Part shown: one piece after another, positions 16,258-24,188 of the stretch
Numbering within the stretch: position 1 is the stretch's first letter
Layout of the letters: every line of letters begins with the position of its first letter
Assembly (NCBI GenBank): GCA_947495165.1
Contig: CANLXM010000001.1
Coordinates: 558,001 to 622,000, forward strand
DNA from: an uncultured Cellulomonadaceae bacterium
Lineage (GTDB): Bacteria > Actinomycetota > Actinomycetes > Actinomycetales > Cellulomonadaceae
DNA: 64,000 nucleotides
Reading direction: 5' to 3'
Translations under genes and position numbers: made by a program
The notes under the pieces: generated by a model
Told to the model about the DNA's origin: nothing
The model's database searches: none
What the model saw: the letters and a program-made list of their open reading frames with translations, nothing else

Positions 16258-17140
16258 GGTCCTCGGCGCGACGCTCGGTGCCGCCGCGCTCGCCGACGCG
16301 GGCACGACGGTCTTCAGCGGCTCCATGCTGCTGGCGATCCCGCTCGCGCTGCTCGCTGGCGTCGTGTCCTTCGCGTCGCCGTGCGTGCTGCCGCTGGTGC
16401 CGGGCTACGTCGGGTACGTCTCCGGCATGGCCGCCGGGTCGACGACGCTGGGTCGCGGCTCGATCGTCGGTGGCGGTGGCGGTGGCGGTGGTGTCGGTGC
16501 CGGCGGCGTCCGGACCGAGCCCCGCACCTTTGTGCCCCGCACCTCCGCCCAGCGTGCGCCCGGGCGCGGCCGCGTGCTCGCGGGGGTCGGGCTCTTCGTG
16601 GCCGGCTTCACGGTCGTCTTCGTCGCCTACGGCGTGCTGTTCGGCACGGTCGGCGGGATGCTGCGCGACAGCCAGGAGACGATCACCCGCGTCCTCGGCG
16701 TCGTCGTGATCGCGATGGGCCTGGCGTTCCTCGGCCTGGTGGGCCCGCTGCAGCGCGAGAAGCGGATGCACATGGCTCCCCGCGCCGGGCTGTGGGGTGC
16801 TCCGCTGCTCGGTTTCGTGTTCGGCCTCGGCTGGACCCCGTGCATGGGGCCGACGCTCGTCGCCATCAACGCCCTCGCGCTCGACCAGGGCACCGCCGCG
16901 CGCGGAGCCGTGCTCGCGGTCGTGTACTGCGTCGGTCTCGGTGTGCCGTTCCTCCTGATCGCCCTGGGGCTGGAGTCGTCGCGCACGATGCTCGCGTTCC
17001 TCAAGCGCCACCGCCTCGCCGTGATGCGGGTGGGCGGCGGGATGCTCGTCGTCGTCGGGCTCGCGCTCGTGACGGGGCTCTGGGCGAGCTGGACCCAGTC
17101 GCTCGCCGGGCTGATCGCCGGGTTCGAGCCGGTGCTGTGA
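16250..17140 (+). CDS. ccdA: CcdA-type transmembrane thiol-disulfide transporter
   Basis: A 296-residue membrane protein with six predicted spans that carries electrons from cytoplasmic thioredoxin to ResA. The two redox cysteines are in FASPCVLPLVPGY (first span) and GWTPCMGPTL (fourth span). The loop after the first span holds a run of eight glycines, encoded by GGTGGC repeats at about 16470-16492, which is unusual and lengthens the protein. The GTG start overlaps the resA end by 8 bases, and the TGA overlaps the resB GTG (GTGA). Confidence 0.92.
   Translation: MPEVLGATLGAAALADAGTTVFSGSMLLAIPLALLAGVVSFASPCVLPLVPGYVGYVSGMAAGSTTLGRGSIVGGGGGGGGVGAGGVRTEPRTFVPRTSAQRAPGRGRVLAGVGLFVAGFTVVFVAYGVLFGTVGGMLRDSQETITRVLGVVVIAMGLAFLGLVGPLQREKRMHMAPRAGLWGAPLLGFVFGLGWTPCMGPTLVAINALALDQGTAARGAVLAVVYCVGLGVPFLLIALGLESSRTMLAFLKRHRLAVMRVGGGMLVVVGLALVTGLWASWTQSLAGLIAGFEPVL
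16469..16495 (+). repeat. GGTGGC hexanucleotide repeat inside ccdA
   Basis: Several consecutive GGTGGC units encode the poly-glycine run in the loop after the first CcdA membrane span. Because the unit is six bases, gain or loss of copies keeps the reading frame and would only change loop length. Confidence 0.75.
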
Positions 17141-18906
17141 GCGTCGACGGCCAGCGCGAGGCGCGCTCCTACCGACCCGAGGGCATCGACGACGCCTTCA
17201 CGGGAAGCTCCCAGCAGCCCGTCCTGCCGACCCTCGGCGCGCGCGGCTGGCTGCGCTGGACGTGGCGCCAGCTGACCTCGATGCGCGTCGCGCTCCTGCT
17301 GCTCATGCTGCTCGCCGTCGCGGCCGTCCCCGGCTCGACGTTCCCCCAGCTCGACCAGGACCCGGCCGCCGTCGCCCAGTACCTCGACGAGAACCCCACG
17401 TGGGGACCGTGGCTCGACCGCCTCGGGTTCTTCACCGTGTACTCCTCGGTCTGGTTCTCCGCGATCTACCTCCTGCTGTTCGTCTCCCTGATCGGGTGCA
17501 TCGTGCCGCGCCTGCAGGCGCACCTGGGCGCGCTGCGGGCCCGCCCGCCGCGCACCCCACGCCGCTTCGCGCGCTTCCCCGCGCAGGCCCGCCGCGCCTT
17601 CGCCGCCGACGTCACCCCCGCCCAGGTGGTCGACGACGTCGCGGCCCACCTGCGCCGTCGGACGCTCGGACTGCCGGCCTTCCGCGTGGTGCGCGACGCC
17701 GAGGACGGCGGCCGCGAGACCGTCGCGGCCGAGCGCGGCTACCTGCGCGAGACCGGGAACATCGTGTTCCACCTGTCGCTGGTCGGGCTGCTGGTCGCCG
17801 TCGGGATCGGGCAGGCGCTCGAGTACCGCGGGCAGGCGATCGTCACGCAGGGCCGTGGCTTCGCGAACTCGGTGAGCGGGTACGACACCTTCTCCTCGGG
17901 CACGCTGTTCGAGGCCGACTCGCTGCACCCGTTCACCATGGTGCTCGACCAGTTCGAGGCGCAGTTCAGCCTCGACGAGCAGGCCCGCGCCCAGGACTTC
18001 ACGGCGTTCGTCACCGTCACGGAGCCCGGGGTTGCCGCGCGCGCCGAGACGATCAAGGTCAACCACCCGCTGCAGGTCGGCGGCGCCAAGGTCTACCTGC
18101 AGGGCAACGGGTACGCCCCCCAGGTCACGGTGCGGGACGCCGCGGGCGAGGTCGCCTTCGCCGGCACCGTGCCGTTCATCCCGGAGGACGGCGTCTACAC
18201 CTCCCGCGGAGTCATCAAGGTGCCCGACGTCTCCACCGGCGAGCAGATCGGGCTGGTCGGCTACCTGCTCCCGACAGCGCAGGCGGCGGAGGGGGGCGTG
18301 CGGTCGATCCACCCGGAGCCGTACAACCCGCTGCTCGTCCTGACCGTGTGGAGCGGGGACCTGGGGCTCGACGACGGCGTGCCCCAGAACGTCTACGAGC
18401 TCGACACCTCGGGCATGACGCAGAGCGTCGACGACGCCGGTCCCGTGACGCTCCTGATCGCCCCCGGTGACACGGTCGAGCTCCCGGACGGCCTGGGGAC
18501 GATCGAGCTGGCGGACCTGCCGCGGTTCGTCGCGCTCGACCTGCGCCACGACCCGGCCCTGGCGTGGATCCTCGTGTTCTCCCTCACCGCCCTCGGTGGG
18601 CTCGCCCTGTCGCTCTTCACGCCGCGGCGCCGGGTGTGGGCGCGGGCCTGGACCGAGGACGGGCCGGGCGGCCGCCGTACAGTGGTCGAGGTGGCGGGCC
18701 TCGCGCGGCACGACGACGTCGGGCTGCAGGCGGAGGTCGACGCCGCGCTCGACGCGGTCCGGTACCCGGCTCTAGCCGAGGATGCGGACGCCGACGAGAC
18801 GGACGCCGACGAGACGGACGCAGACGGCACGACAGCACACGACGACGCAGACGGCGCCCCGCACGAGGGCCGCCCAGAAGAAGGACAGGTCGATGGAACT
18901 CGGTGA
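17137..18906 (+). CDS. resB: ResB (Ccs1) cytochrome c biogenesis protein
   Basis: A 589-residue membrane protein, one half of the System II haem-handling and ligation complex with CcsB. Three spans lie near the N-terminus (after TSMRVALLLLMLLAVAAVPG; around FSAIYLLLFVSLIGCIVPRL; around NIVFHLSLVGLLVAVG), then a large extracytoplasmic domain of about 300 residues and a last span at LAWILVFSLTALGGLALSLF. Family marks are GSTFPQ after the first span and NHPLQVGGAKVYLQGNGYAP in the external domain. The C-terminal tail is very acidic, with a DADET repeat. The GTG overlaps the ccdA stop, and the end overlaps ccsB by 14 bases. Confidence 0.92.
   Translation: MSVDGQREARSYRPEGIDDAFTGSSQQPVLPTLGARGWLRWTWRQLTSMRVALLLLMLLAVAAVPGSTFPQLDQDPAAVAQYLDENPTWGPWLDRLGFFTVYSSVWFSAIYLLLFVSLIGCIVPRLQAHLGALRARPPRTPRRFARFPAQARRAFAADVTPAQVVDDVAAHLRRRTLGLPAFRVVRDAEDGGRETVAAERGYLRETGNIVFHLSLVGLLVAVGIGQALEYRGQAIVTQGRGFANSVSGYDTFSSGTLFEADSLHPFTMVLDQFEAQFSLDEQARAQDFTAFVTVTEPGVAARAETIKVNHPLQVGGAKVYLQGNGYAPQVTVRDAAGEVAFAGTVPFIPEDGVYTSRGVIKVPDVSTGEQIGLVGYLLPTAQAAEGGVRSIHPEPYNPLLVLTVWSGDLGLDDGVPQNVYELDTSGMTQSVDDAGPVTLLIAPGDTVELPDGLGTIELADLPRFVALDLRHDPALAWILVFSLTALGGLALSLFTPRRRVWARAWTEDGPGGRRTVVEVAGLARHDDVGLQAEVDAALDAVRYPALAEDADADETDADETDADGTTAHDDADGAPHEGRPEEGQVDGTR
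18781..18832 (+). repeat. 15-base tandem repeat in the resB tail
   Basis: GACGCCGACGAGACG is repeated about three times with small changes and encodes the acidic D-A-D-E-T units near the ResB C-terminus. It lies in a poorly conserved tail. Confidence 0.7.
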
Positions 18907-19882
18907 CATCAGCGACATCCTCGTGTGGGCGGCAGCGACCTCCTACACGATCGCGATGATCGCGTTCGCGCTCGACATGGCTCGGCAGTCGGGCCGCTCG
19001 CTCGAGCAGAAGGACCGCGCGCTCGTCGGCGCCGGCGCGCCGGCAGACACGACGATCGCGCCGCCGCTCGGGCACGACGCACCCCGGCGCAACGTCGTCG
19101 GCATCGCGCTGTCGACGTCGTGGCTCGGGCTCGGCCTGCACCTCGCGGCCGTCGTCGCGCGCGGGTTCGCCGCGGGCCGCGCACCGTGGGCGAACATGTA
19201 CGAGTTCACGCTCGTGGGTGCGCTGATCGCGATGGGTGTGTTCCTCGTGGTGCAGCTGCGTCGGGACTTCCGGTTCGTCGGCGTCGTCGTCACGGGCCTC
19301 GCGGTGACGTCGCTGATGATCGCGCTCAACGCGTTCCACGTCGAGGCCGCCGGGGTCGAGCCCGCGCTGCAGAGCTACTGGCTGGTCATCCACGTGGGCG
19401 TCGCCGTCGGGGCGACGGGCGTGTTCGCGGTCGCGTTCGCCGTGAGCGTCGTGCAGCTGCTCAAGGACTCGCGTGGTTCCGGCTCACCGCTGCTCAACGG
19501 CCAGGCGACCGGACCGCTCGCGCGCGCCCTGGGCCGGCCGCGGCAGTGGGCCTGGCTCGACACCGTCCCGAGCCCCAACGCCCTCGAGGCGCTGAGCTTC
19601 CGGATCAACGCGTTCGCCTTCGTGCTGTGGACGTTCACGCTGATCGGCGGCTCGATCTGGGCGGAGAACGCGTGGGGCCGCTACTGGGGCTGGGACCCCA
19701 AGGAGGTCTGGTCGTTCGTCGTCTGGGTCGTCTATGCGGCCTACCTGCACGCCCGCACGACGCGCGGCTGGGCGGGGCGACGGGCGGCGTGGTTCGTGGT
19801 GGTGGGCTTCGCGTGCGTGCTGTTCAACTTCACGGGCGTCAACCTGCTGTTCAGCGGGAAGCACGCGTACTCGGGCATCTGA
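18893..19882 (+). CDS. ccsB: CcsB (CcsA/ResC) cytochrome c synthase subunit
   Basis: A 329-residue membrane protein of the haem-handling family. The tryptophan-rich haem-presenting motif is clear: WGRYWGWDPKEVW, followed by further spans. ANMYEFTL near residue 99 is also typical. About eight spans are expected. Together with ResB it should export haem and attach it to CXXCH motifs of cytochromes c such as those of the bc1 complex. The ATG at 18893 is preferred; it overlaps the resB end by 14 bases, and a longer in-frame start would add only an Arg/Thr-rich peptide. Last gene of the operon. Confidence 0.93.
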   Translation: MELGDISDILVWAAATSYTIAMIAFALDMARQSGRSLEQKDRALVGAGAPADTTIAPPLGHDAPRRNVVGIALSTSWLGLGLHLAAVVARGFAAGRAPWANMYEFTLVGALIAMGVFLVVQLRRDFRFVGVVVTGLAVTSLMIALNAFHVEAAGVEPALQSYWLVIHVGVAVGATGVFAVAFAVSVVQLLKDSRGSGSPLLNGQATGPLARALGRPRQWAWLDTVPSPNALEALSFRINAFAFVLWTFTLIGGSIWAENAWGRYWGWDPKEVWSFVVWVVYAAYLHARTTRGWAGRRAAWFVVVGFACVLFNFTGVNLLFSGKHAYSGI

Positions 19883-19900
19883 CCGGACTCAGGCTGTCAG

Positions 19901-19956
19901 GCACGAAGAATGGGCGCCATCCGTCGTGGAGAACGACGGACGGCGCCCATTCGTGC
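19901..19956. terminator. Long hairpin after ccsB (convergent terminator position)
   Basis: GCACGAAGAATGGGCGCC-ATCCGTCGT pairs with ACGACGGACGGCGCCCATTCGTGC around a short GGAG loop, giving about 23 pairs with one mismatch and a 3-base bulge. It starts 18 bases after the ccsB stop, opposite the end of the PLDc_N gene. There is no T-run. Confidence 0.65.
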
Positions 19957-19968
19957 ATCCCGGCCCGA

Positions 19969-20013
19969 GAATGTGCACTCTCTGTCGCGGAGAGCAACAT
20001 CGAGTGCGCATTC
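19969..20013. terminator. Second hairpin between ccsB and the PLDc_N gene
   Basis: GAATGTGCACTC pairs with GAGTGCGCATTC (one mismatch) around an inner CTCTC/GAGAG stem. The GTGCACTC and GAGTGC ends recall the arms of palindrome family A but without its GGCGGTG core, so it may be a distant relative. It probably stops transcription of the leftward gene. Confidence 0.5.
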
Positions 20014-20037
20014 CTGCGCGGCGAATGGACGCCCGGG

Positions 20038-20517
20038 TCAGGTGTGGGAGCCGGTGCCCTTGCCGTTGTCGGTCGCGTCGTCCGTGGGGTCGTCGCTCGC
20101 GGTGCCTAGCCCGTCGTTCGGAGCTCCCGGCGCACGGGGCCCAGCGGCCCGGGGCCCAGCGGCGCCGGGCGCGCCGTCAGCGGTGCCAGGCGTGGTGTCG
20201 TCCGGCTCGCGGGGGCCCCGGCCCGTCGCACCTCCGGCCTGCCGGCGGCGGCGCTCCTGCTCGAGGCGCCACAGGAAGTCGGGGTCGTCGTCCGGCGCGA
20301 CCGGCGGCCGAGGCCCCTTCGTCGGTCGGGGACGAGCCTTGCGGCCGGAGTAGCGCTGGAAGAGCCAGGCGATGGCGCCGAAGACCGGCAGGACGATGAT
20401 GATCAGCATCCACAGCGGCTTGGGCACGCCGCGCCGTTCGTCGTCGGTCGAGCCTGCGCAGTCGGTGGCGGCATAGACGATCAGCGCGATGGCGGCGAGC
20501 GTGAGGAGGATGCGCAT
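20038..20517 (-). CDS. PLDc_N domain small membrane protein
   Basis: A 159-residue protein with two membrane spans at the N-terminus (ILLTLAAIALIVYAATDCAG and LWMLIIIVLPVFGAIAWLFQ) that match the PLDc_N (phospholipase D N-terminal-like) domain, here without any catalytic HKD part. The rest is a hydrophilic Pro/Gly/Ala/Asp-rich tail with no recognisable fold. The ATG at 20517 is chosen over a GTG three codons upstream. It is divergent from the DUF4229 gene with only 32 bases between starts, so promoters must overlap. Function unknown. Confidence 0.75.
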   Translation of the reverse strand: MRILLTLAAIALIVYAATDCAGSTDDERRGVPKPLWMLIIIVLPVFGAIAWLFQRYSGRKARPRPTKGPRPPVAPDDDPDFLWRLEQERRRRQAGGATGRGPREPDDTTPGTADGAPGAAGPRAAGPRAPGAPNDGLGTASDDPTDDATDNGKGTGSHT

Positions 20518-20549
20518 GGCGTCCACTCTAGGTCGAATACAGTGGGCGG

Positions 20550-20801
20550 GTGCCGCTCGTGACCTACTCCCTGTTCCGCCTGGCGATCTTCGTCGTCACC
20601 GTCGGCGTGCTCTACCTCGTCGGGATGGGCGGCTGGCTCGTCGTCCTGGTCGCCGCGATCATCGCGGCTGCCGTGTCCTACCTGGCGCTCGCGAAGCAGC
20701 GGGACGCCGCCGCGGTGTTCCTCGAGGAGCGGGCCGCGCGGCGCACCCGGCGCCCCACCACGGCGGACGCCGACGCCGCCGCCGAGGACGACGCGTCCTG
20801 A
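20550..20801 (+). CDS. DUF4229 family two-span membrane protein
   Basis: An 83-residue protein with two hydrophobic segments (LAIFVVTVGVLYLVGM and LVVLVAAIIAAAVSYLAL) and a basic then acidic tail (RRTRRPTTADADAAAEDD). Size and layout match the actinobacterial DUF4229 family, commonly found next to menA. No function is known. GTG start. It is convergent with menA across about 96 bases that contain no clear hairpin or gene. Confidence 0.75.
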   Translation: MPLVTYSLFRLAIFVVTVGVLYLVGMGGWLVVLVAAIIAAAVSYLALAKQRDAAAVFLEERAARRTRRPTTADADAAAEDDAS

Positions 20802-20897
20802 GCTTCCGGGCCGCAGCCCGCCGCGGACCAGCCGAGCCACAGCCCGGGCCAGACCAGCCGGGAAGCAGCCGCGCCCAGCCCAGCCGGGACCAGTGAG

Positions 20898-21767
20898 TCA
20901 GATCGCGAGCCCGAGGCCCAGCAGGATCCCGAACGCCAGCTCGAACATGCCGGTGCCGCCGAGCACGGGCACCAGCAGGCGACCGCGCGCGCCCGCGAGC
21001 ACCGCGAGCGACAGCAGGCCCGCGGGCACGGTCAGCACGAGCACGACCAGCGCCCACGGGTTGGCGAGCGCGCACGCGAGGCCGAGCACCACGGCCCCCC
21101 AGAGCATCGCGACGTACCACCGTCGTGCCCGCCGGTCGCCGAGCCGCACGGCGAGGGTGCGCTTGCCCGCGGTGAAGTCGGTCGGGATGTCCCGGATGTT
21201 GTTGACCATGAGGATCGCGCAGGCGATCAGCCCGATCGCGACCGCCCCCGCGCCAGCCGCCCACGACACCGTGCCGGCCTGCGTGTAGGTGGTGCCGAGC
21301 ACGGCGACGAGCCCGAAGAACACGAACACGAACACCTCGCCGAGCCCCCGGTAGCCGTAGGGGTTCTTGCCGCCGGTGTAGAACCAGGCGGCGGCGATGG
21401 CCGCGGCCCCCACAGCGATCAGCCACCACTGCCCGCTGCGCCACACGAGCGCGAGCCCGAGCACCGCGCCGACGCCGAGGCTGAGCACGGCGGCGCGCTT
21501 GACCTGTCCGGGCAGCGCCGCGCGGGAGCCCGTCAGCCGCAGCGGCCCGACGCGGGCATCGTCCGTGCCGCGCACCCCGTCGGAGTAGTCGTTGGCGTAG
21601 TTCACGCCCACCTGGAGCGCGAGCGCGACACCGAGGGCGAGGAGGGCGGCGAGCAGGTCGAACCCCCCGAGCTCGGCCGCCGCGCCGGACCCCACGAGCA
21701 CGGGGGCGGCTGCGGCGGGCAGGGTGCGGGGGCGAGCGCCAGCGATCCACTGGGCGGTGGTGGCCAT
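20898..21767 (-). CDS. menA: 1,4-dihydroxy-2-naphthoate polyprenyltransferase
   Basis: A 289-residue UbiA-superfamily membrane enzyme that joins the polyprenyl tail to 1,4-dihydroxy-2-naphthoate, giving demethylmenaquinol. The first Asp-rich metal/diphosphate site is NYANDYSDGVRGTDD near residue 61, and the second is in NNIRDIPTDFTAGKRTLAVRLG around residue 195. About eight to nine spans are expected. The ATG overlaps the menE stop (TGATG), so the pair is co-translated. The prenyl donor is probably made by the polyprenyl synthase at 51609-52628. Confidence 0.95.
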   Translation of the reverse strand: MATTAQWIAGARPRTLPAAAAPVLVGSGAAAELGGFDLLAALLALGVALALQVGVNYANDYSDGVRGTDDARVGPLRLTGSRAALPGQVKRAAVLSLGVGAVLGLALVWRSGQWWLIAVGAAAIAAAWFYTGGKNPYGYRGLGEVFVFVFFGLVAVLGTTYTQAGTVSWAAGAGAVAIGLIACAILMVNNIRDIPTDFTAGKRTLAVRLGDRRARRWYVAMLWGAVVLGLACALANPWALVVLVLTVPAGLLSLAVLAGARGRLLVPVLGGTGMFELAFGILLGLGLAI

Positions 21768-22927
21768 CAGTTCTCCGGTTCGGGGTGGGGGGCGGTGCGC
21801 GCGAGCTCGGCGGCCGCCTGGCGGTCCACCTTGCCAGGCCCGCGCAGGGGCAGCGCGTCGACGACGACGAGCGTACGTGGGGCGGACACGGCGCCGACGG
21901 CGTCGCGGACGTGGGCGCGCACGGCGTCGAGCGTGGGCGCCGGGCCGCGCACGGTGGCGACCGCGACGACGCGCTGACCCCAGACGTCGTCGGGCACGCC
22001 GACGACGCAGACCTCGCCGAGGCCGCTCCAGCCGGCGAGCGCCGCTTCGACGGGCGCGACGGGGACGTTGACGCCGCCGGTGAGCACGACGTCGTCGGCG
22101 CGCCCGAGCACCGTGAGCCGCTGCGGCGGTCCGTCCTCCAGGGCGCCGAGGTCCTGGGTGCGCAGGTATCGCACGCCGGCGATGTCGACGAACGCGGCCG
22201 CGGTGGCGGCCGGGTCGTCGTAGCCGTGCGCGAGGACGGGCCCGGCGATCAGGACGCGCTCGGCGTCGTCGAGCGCGAGGTGCACGCCGTCGAGGGGCAC
22301 CCCGTCGTACACGCAGCCCCCGCACGTCTCCGACATGCCGTAGGTCGTGACGACGCGCAGCCCCGCGTCGGCGGCGCGCGCGGCGAGCGCTGGGCTGAGC
22401 GCCGCCCCGCCGACGAGGATCGCGTCGAACGAGCGGGCGGCGTCGAGCACCTCGCGCCGGGCGTCGTCGAGCAGCCGGTGCAGCTGCGTGGGGACGAGGG
22501 AGGTGTAGCGACGCCCGGCGGGCATCGCCGCGGTCGCTGCTGCGAACGCGTCAGGGCGGAACGGCCCTGAGGCGAGTGCGGTGGGGGCGTGCCCGGCGGC
22601 TGCGGCGCGCACGAGCACCTGCAGGCCGGCCACGTGCGTCAGGGGCAGCGCGAGCAGCCAGCGACCCGGTCCGCCCAGCCGCGCCGCGGTGGCGGTGATC
22701 GAGGCGCGTAGGGCGTCGGCGCCGAGCCACACGCGCCGCGGATCACCGGTGGAGCCCGACGTCGCCACGACCGCGGCGACGTCGTCGGGGACGGGCACGA
22801 CCGGACGAGCGCCCGCCTCCTGCGCGAGCAGGGCTGGCCCTGAGCCGTCGAGGGCGCCGGCGACCACGCGCACGACGTCGACGTCCGCGAGGCGTGCGGC
22901 GGCGAGGTCGAGCAGCGGGCGGGGCAC
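21767..22927 (-). CDS. menE: o-Succinylbenzoate-CoA ligase
   Basis: A 386-residue adenylate-forming enzyme that activates o-succinylbenzoate as its CoA ester, the substrate of MenB. The P-loop-like A3 motif is ATSGSTGDPRRV near residue 55. The later motifs are TYGMSETCGG (A5), TQDLGAL (A7-like) and LGRADDVVLTGGVNV (A8), with the C-terminal catalytic lysine in GPGKVDRQ. It is shorter than the usual 450-500 residues, as is common for actinobacterial MenE, because the N-terminal part is compact. GTG start. First gene of the leftward menE-menA unit. Confidence 0.92.
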   Translation of the reverse strand: MPRPLLDLAAARLADVDVVRVVAGALDGSGPALLAQEAGARPVVPVPDDVAAVVATSGSTGDPRRVWLGADALRASITATAARLGGPGRWLLALPLTHVAGLQVLVRAAAAGHAPTALASGPFRPDAFAAATAAMPAGRRYTSLVPTQLHRLLDDARREVLDAARSFDAILVGGAALSPALAARAADAGLRVVTTYGMSETCGGCVYDGVPLDGVHLALDDAERVLIAGPVLAHGYDDPAATAAAFVDIAGVRYLRTQDLGALEDGPPQRLTVLGRADDVVLTGGVNVPVAPVEAALAGWSGLGEVCVVGVPDDVWGQRVVAVATVRGPAPTLDAVRAHVRDAVGAVSAPRTLVVVDALPLRGPGKVDRQAAAELARTAPHPEPEN

Positions 22928-23016
22928 CGCACCAGCCTAGATCGGGCCGTACCCTGGTGCGGACGAAGACGACGATGAGGGAGCATCCCCGCGCCCTCAC
23001 AACGCTGGGAGCAAGT

Positions 23017-24102
23017 GTGCAGAAGAAGACCGCCACCGTGAGGTCGCGCCAGGGCGCCGTCGCGATGATCCTCGCGAGCGTGCTGGCCCTGACGGCGTGC
23101 ACCGGGGACGAGCCGACCCCGGCGCCGACGACGCCGACGGTCACCACCGACGCGACCGTGGACCCGGACAAGAGCGCCGTGCCGGAGCCCGTGCTGCCGA
23201 CCACCTGGCCGCTGACCGGGGTCGAGGCCGAGGTCGCCGACCGGCCTGCCGTCGCCGTCAAGATCGAGAACACCTCTGCCGCCCGGCCGCAGTCGGGGCT
23301 CGAGGACGCCGACGTCGTCTGGGAGACCATCGTCGAGTTCGAGGTCTCCCGCTTCATCGCGGTCTTCCACTCGCAGGCACCGAAGGAGATCGGCCCGATC
23401 CGCTCCGCGCGACCGATGGACATCGCGATCGTCGAGCCGCTCGACGGCCTGTTCGCGTTCTCGGGCGCGCAGCGGCGCATGGTGACCCGCCTGGGCCGCT
23501 CCGAGCACCTGCAGATGATCTCGAACGACGCCGGCGACGGCGGGATGTACCGGGTCGGCACCCGGGCGGCGCCGCACAACGTCTACGCGTCGGTCCCCAC
23601 GTTCCTCAAGGAGGCGAAGAAGGGCCTGACGGCACCGGCCGAGCAGTTCGGGTTCGCCCGCAGCGCCGACGAGGCCACAGCGGTGACCGACGGCACGAAG
23701 GCGGGGTCGATCTCCCTGCGGCTGTCGGCCGCGTCGCGCCCCAGCTGGACCTGGAGCGCCGACCACAAGGCATGGCTCCGGTTCGAGAACGGCGCCAAGC
23801 ACTCCGCGGCGTCGGGCAAGCAGCTCAACGCGACGAACGTCGTCGTCATCGAGGCGAAGCAGGTCGACTCTGGGATGGACGCCCAGGGCGGCGCGATGGT
23901 CCCGGACTACAAGCTCGCGGGCGAGCGCGGCAAGGCGCTGGTCGCGACCGGCGGCAAGACCATCGAGGCGCGCTGGGTCAAGGGTGGCAGCGCCAAGCCC
24001 ATGCGCCTCGAGACCGTCGACGGCGAGGAGCTCACGCTCGCCCCGGGCAACACCTGGGTCGAGCTGGTCCCGGCGCAGTCGGGCTCCTACTCGGTCGACT
24101 GA
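23017..24102 (+). CDS. DUF3048 domain lipoprotein (YerB-like)
   Basis: A 361-residue secreted protein. A type II signal ends in LALTAC (Cys28), followed by a Thr/Pro-rich linker, then the two-part DUF3048 region: RPAVAVKIENTSAARPQSGLEDADVVWE..., IGPIRSARPMDI and, in the second half, VVVIEAKQVDSGM and ARWVKGG. Function is not established; homologues such as YerB are uncharacterised lipoproteins. GTG 23017 is chosen because GGGAG stands 5 bases upstream; an upstream ATG (22975) has no ribosome site. It is divergent from menE and convergent with menB across the palindrome at 24126-24176. Confidence 0.8.
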   Translation: MQKKTATVRSRQGAVAMILASVLALTACTGDEPTPAPTTPTVTTDATVDPDKSAVPEPVLPTTWPLTGVEAEVADRPAVAVKIENTSAARPQSGLEDADVVWETIVEFEVSRFIAVFHSQAPKEIGPIRSARPMDIAIVEPLDGLFAFSGAQRRMVTRLGRSEHLQMISNDAGDGGMYRVGTRAAPHNVYASVPTFLKEAKKGLTAPAEQFGFARSADEATAVTDGTKAGSISLRLSAASRPSWTWSADHKAWLRFENGAKHSAASGKQLNATNVVVIEAKQVDSGMDAQGGAMVPDYKLAGERGKALVATGGKTIEARWVKGGSAKPMRLETVDGEELTLAPGNTWVELVPAQSGSYSVD

Positions 24103-24125
24103 CCAGCCCGGACACCCACCCCGTT

Positions 24126-24176
24126 CAGTTTTCCGCCGGATAGCTCACGAATCGTGAGCTGTCCGGCGGAAAACTG
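24126..24176. repeat. Palindrome family B, copy 3 (near-perfect 51 bases)
   Basis: Two 25-base arms, starting CAGTTTTCCGCCGGATAGCT and ending in its complement, meet at a single central A with just one mismatch (T/G). It lies between the convergent DUF3048 and menB genes, 13-24 bases from each stop, where it can serve as a two-way terminator (the sides carry TTTT and AAAA within the stem). Related arms occur at 5197-5247 and about 9258-9310. Confidence 0.8.
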
Positions 24177-24188
24177 TGAGGGCTCGGA

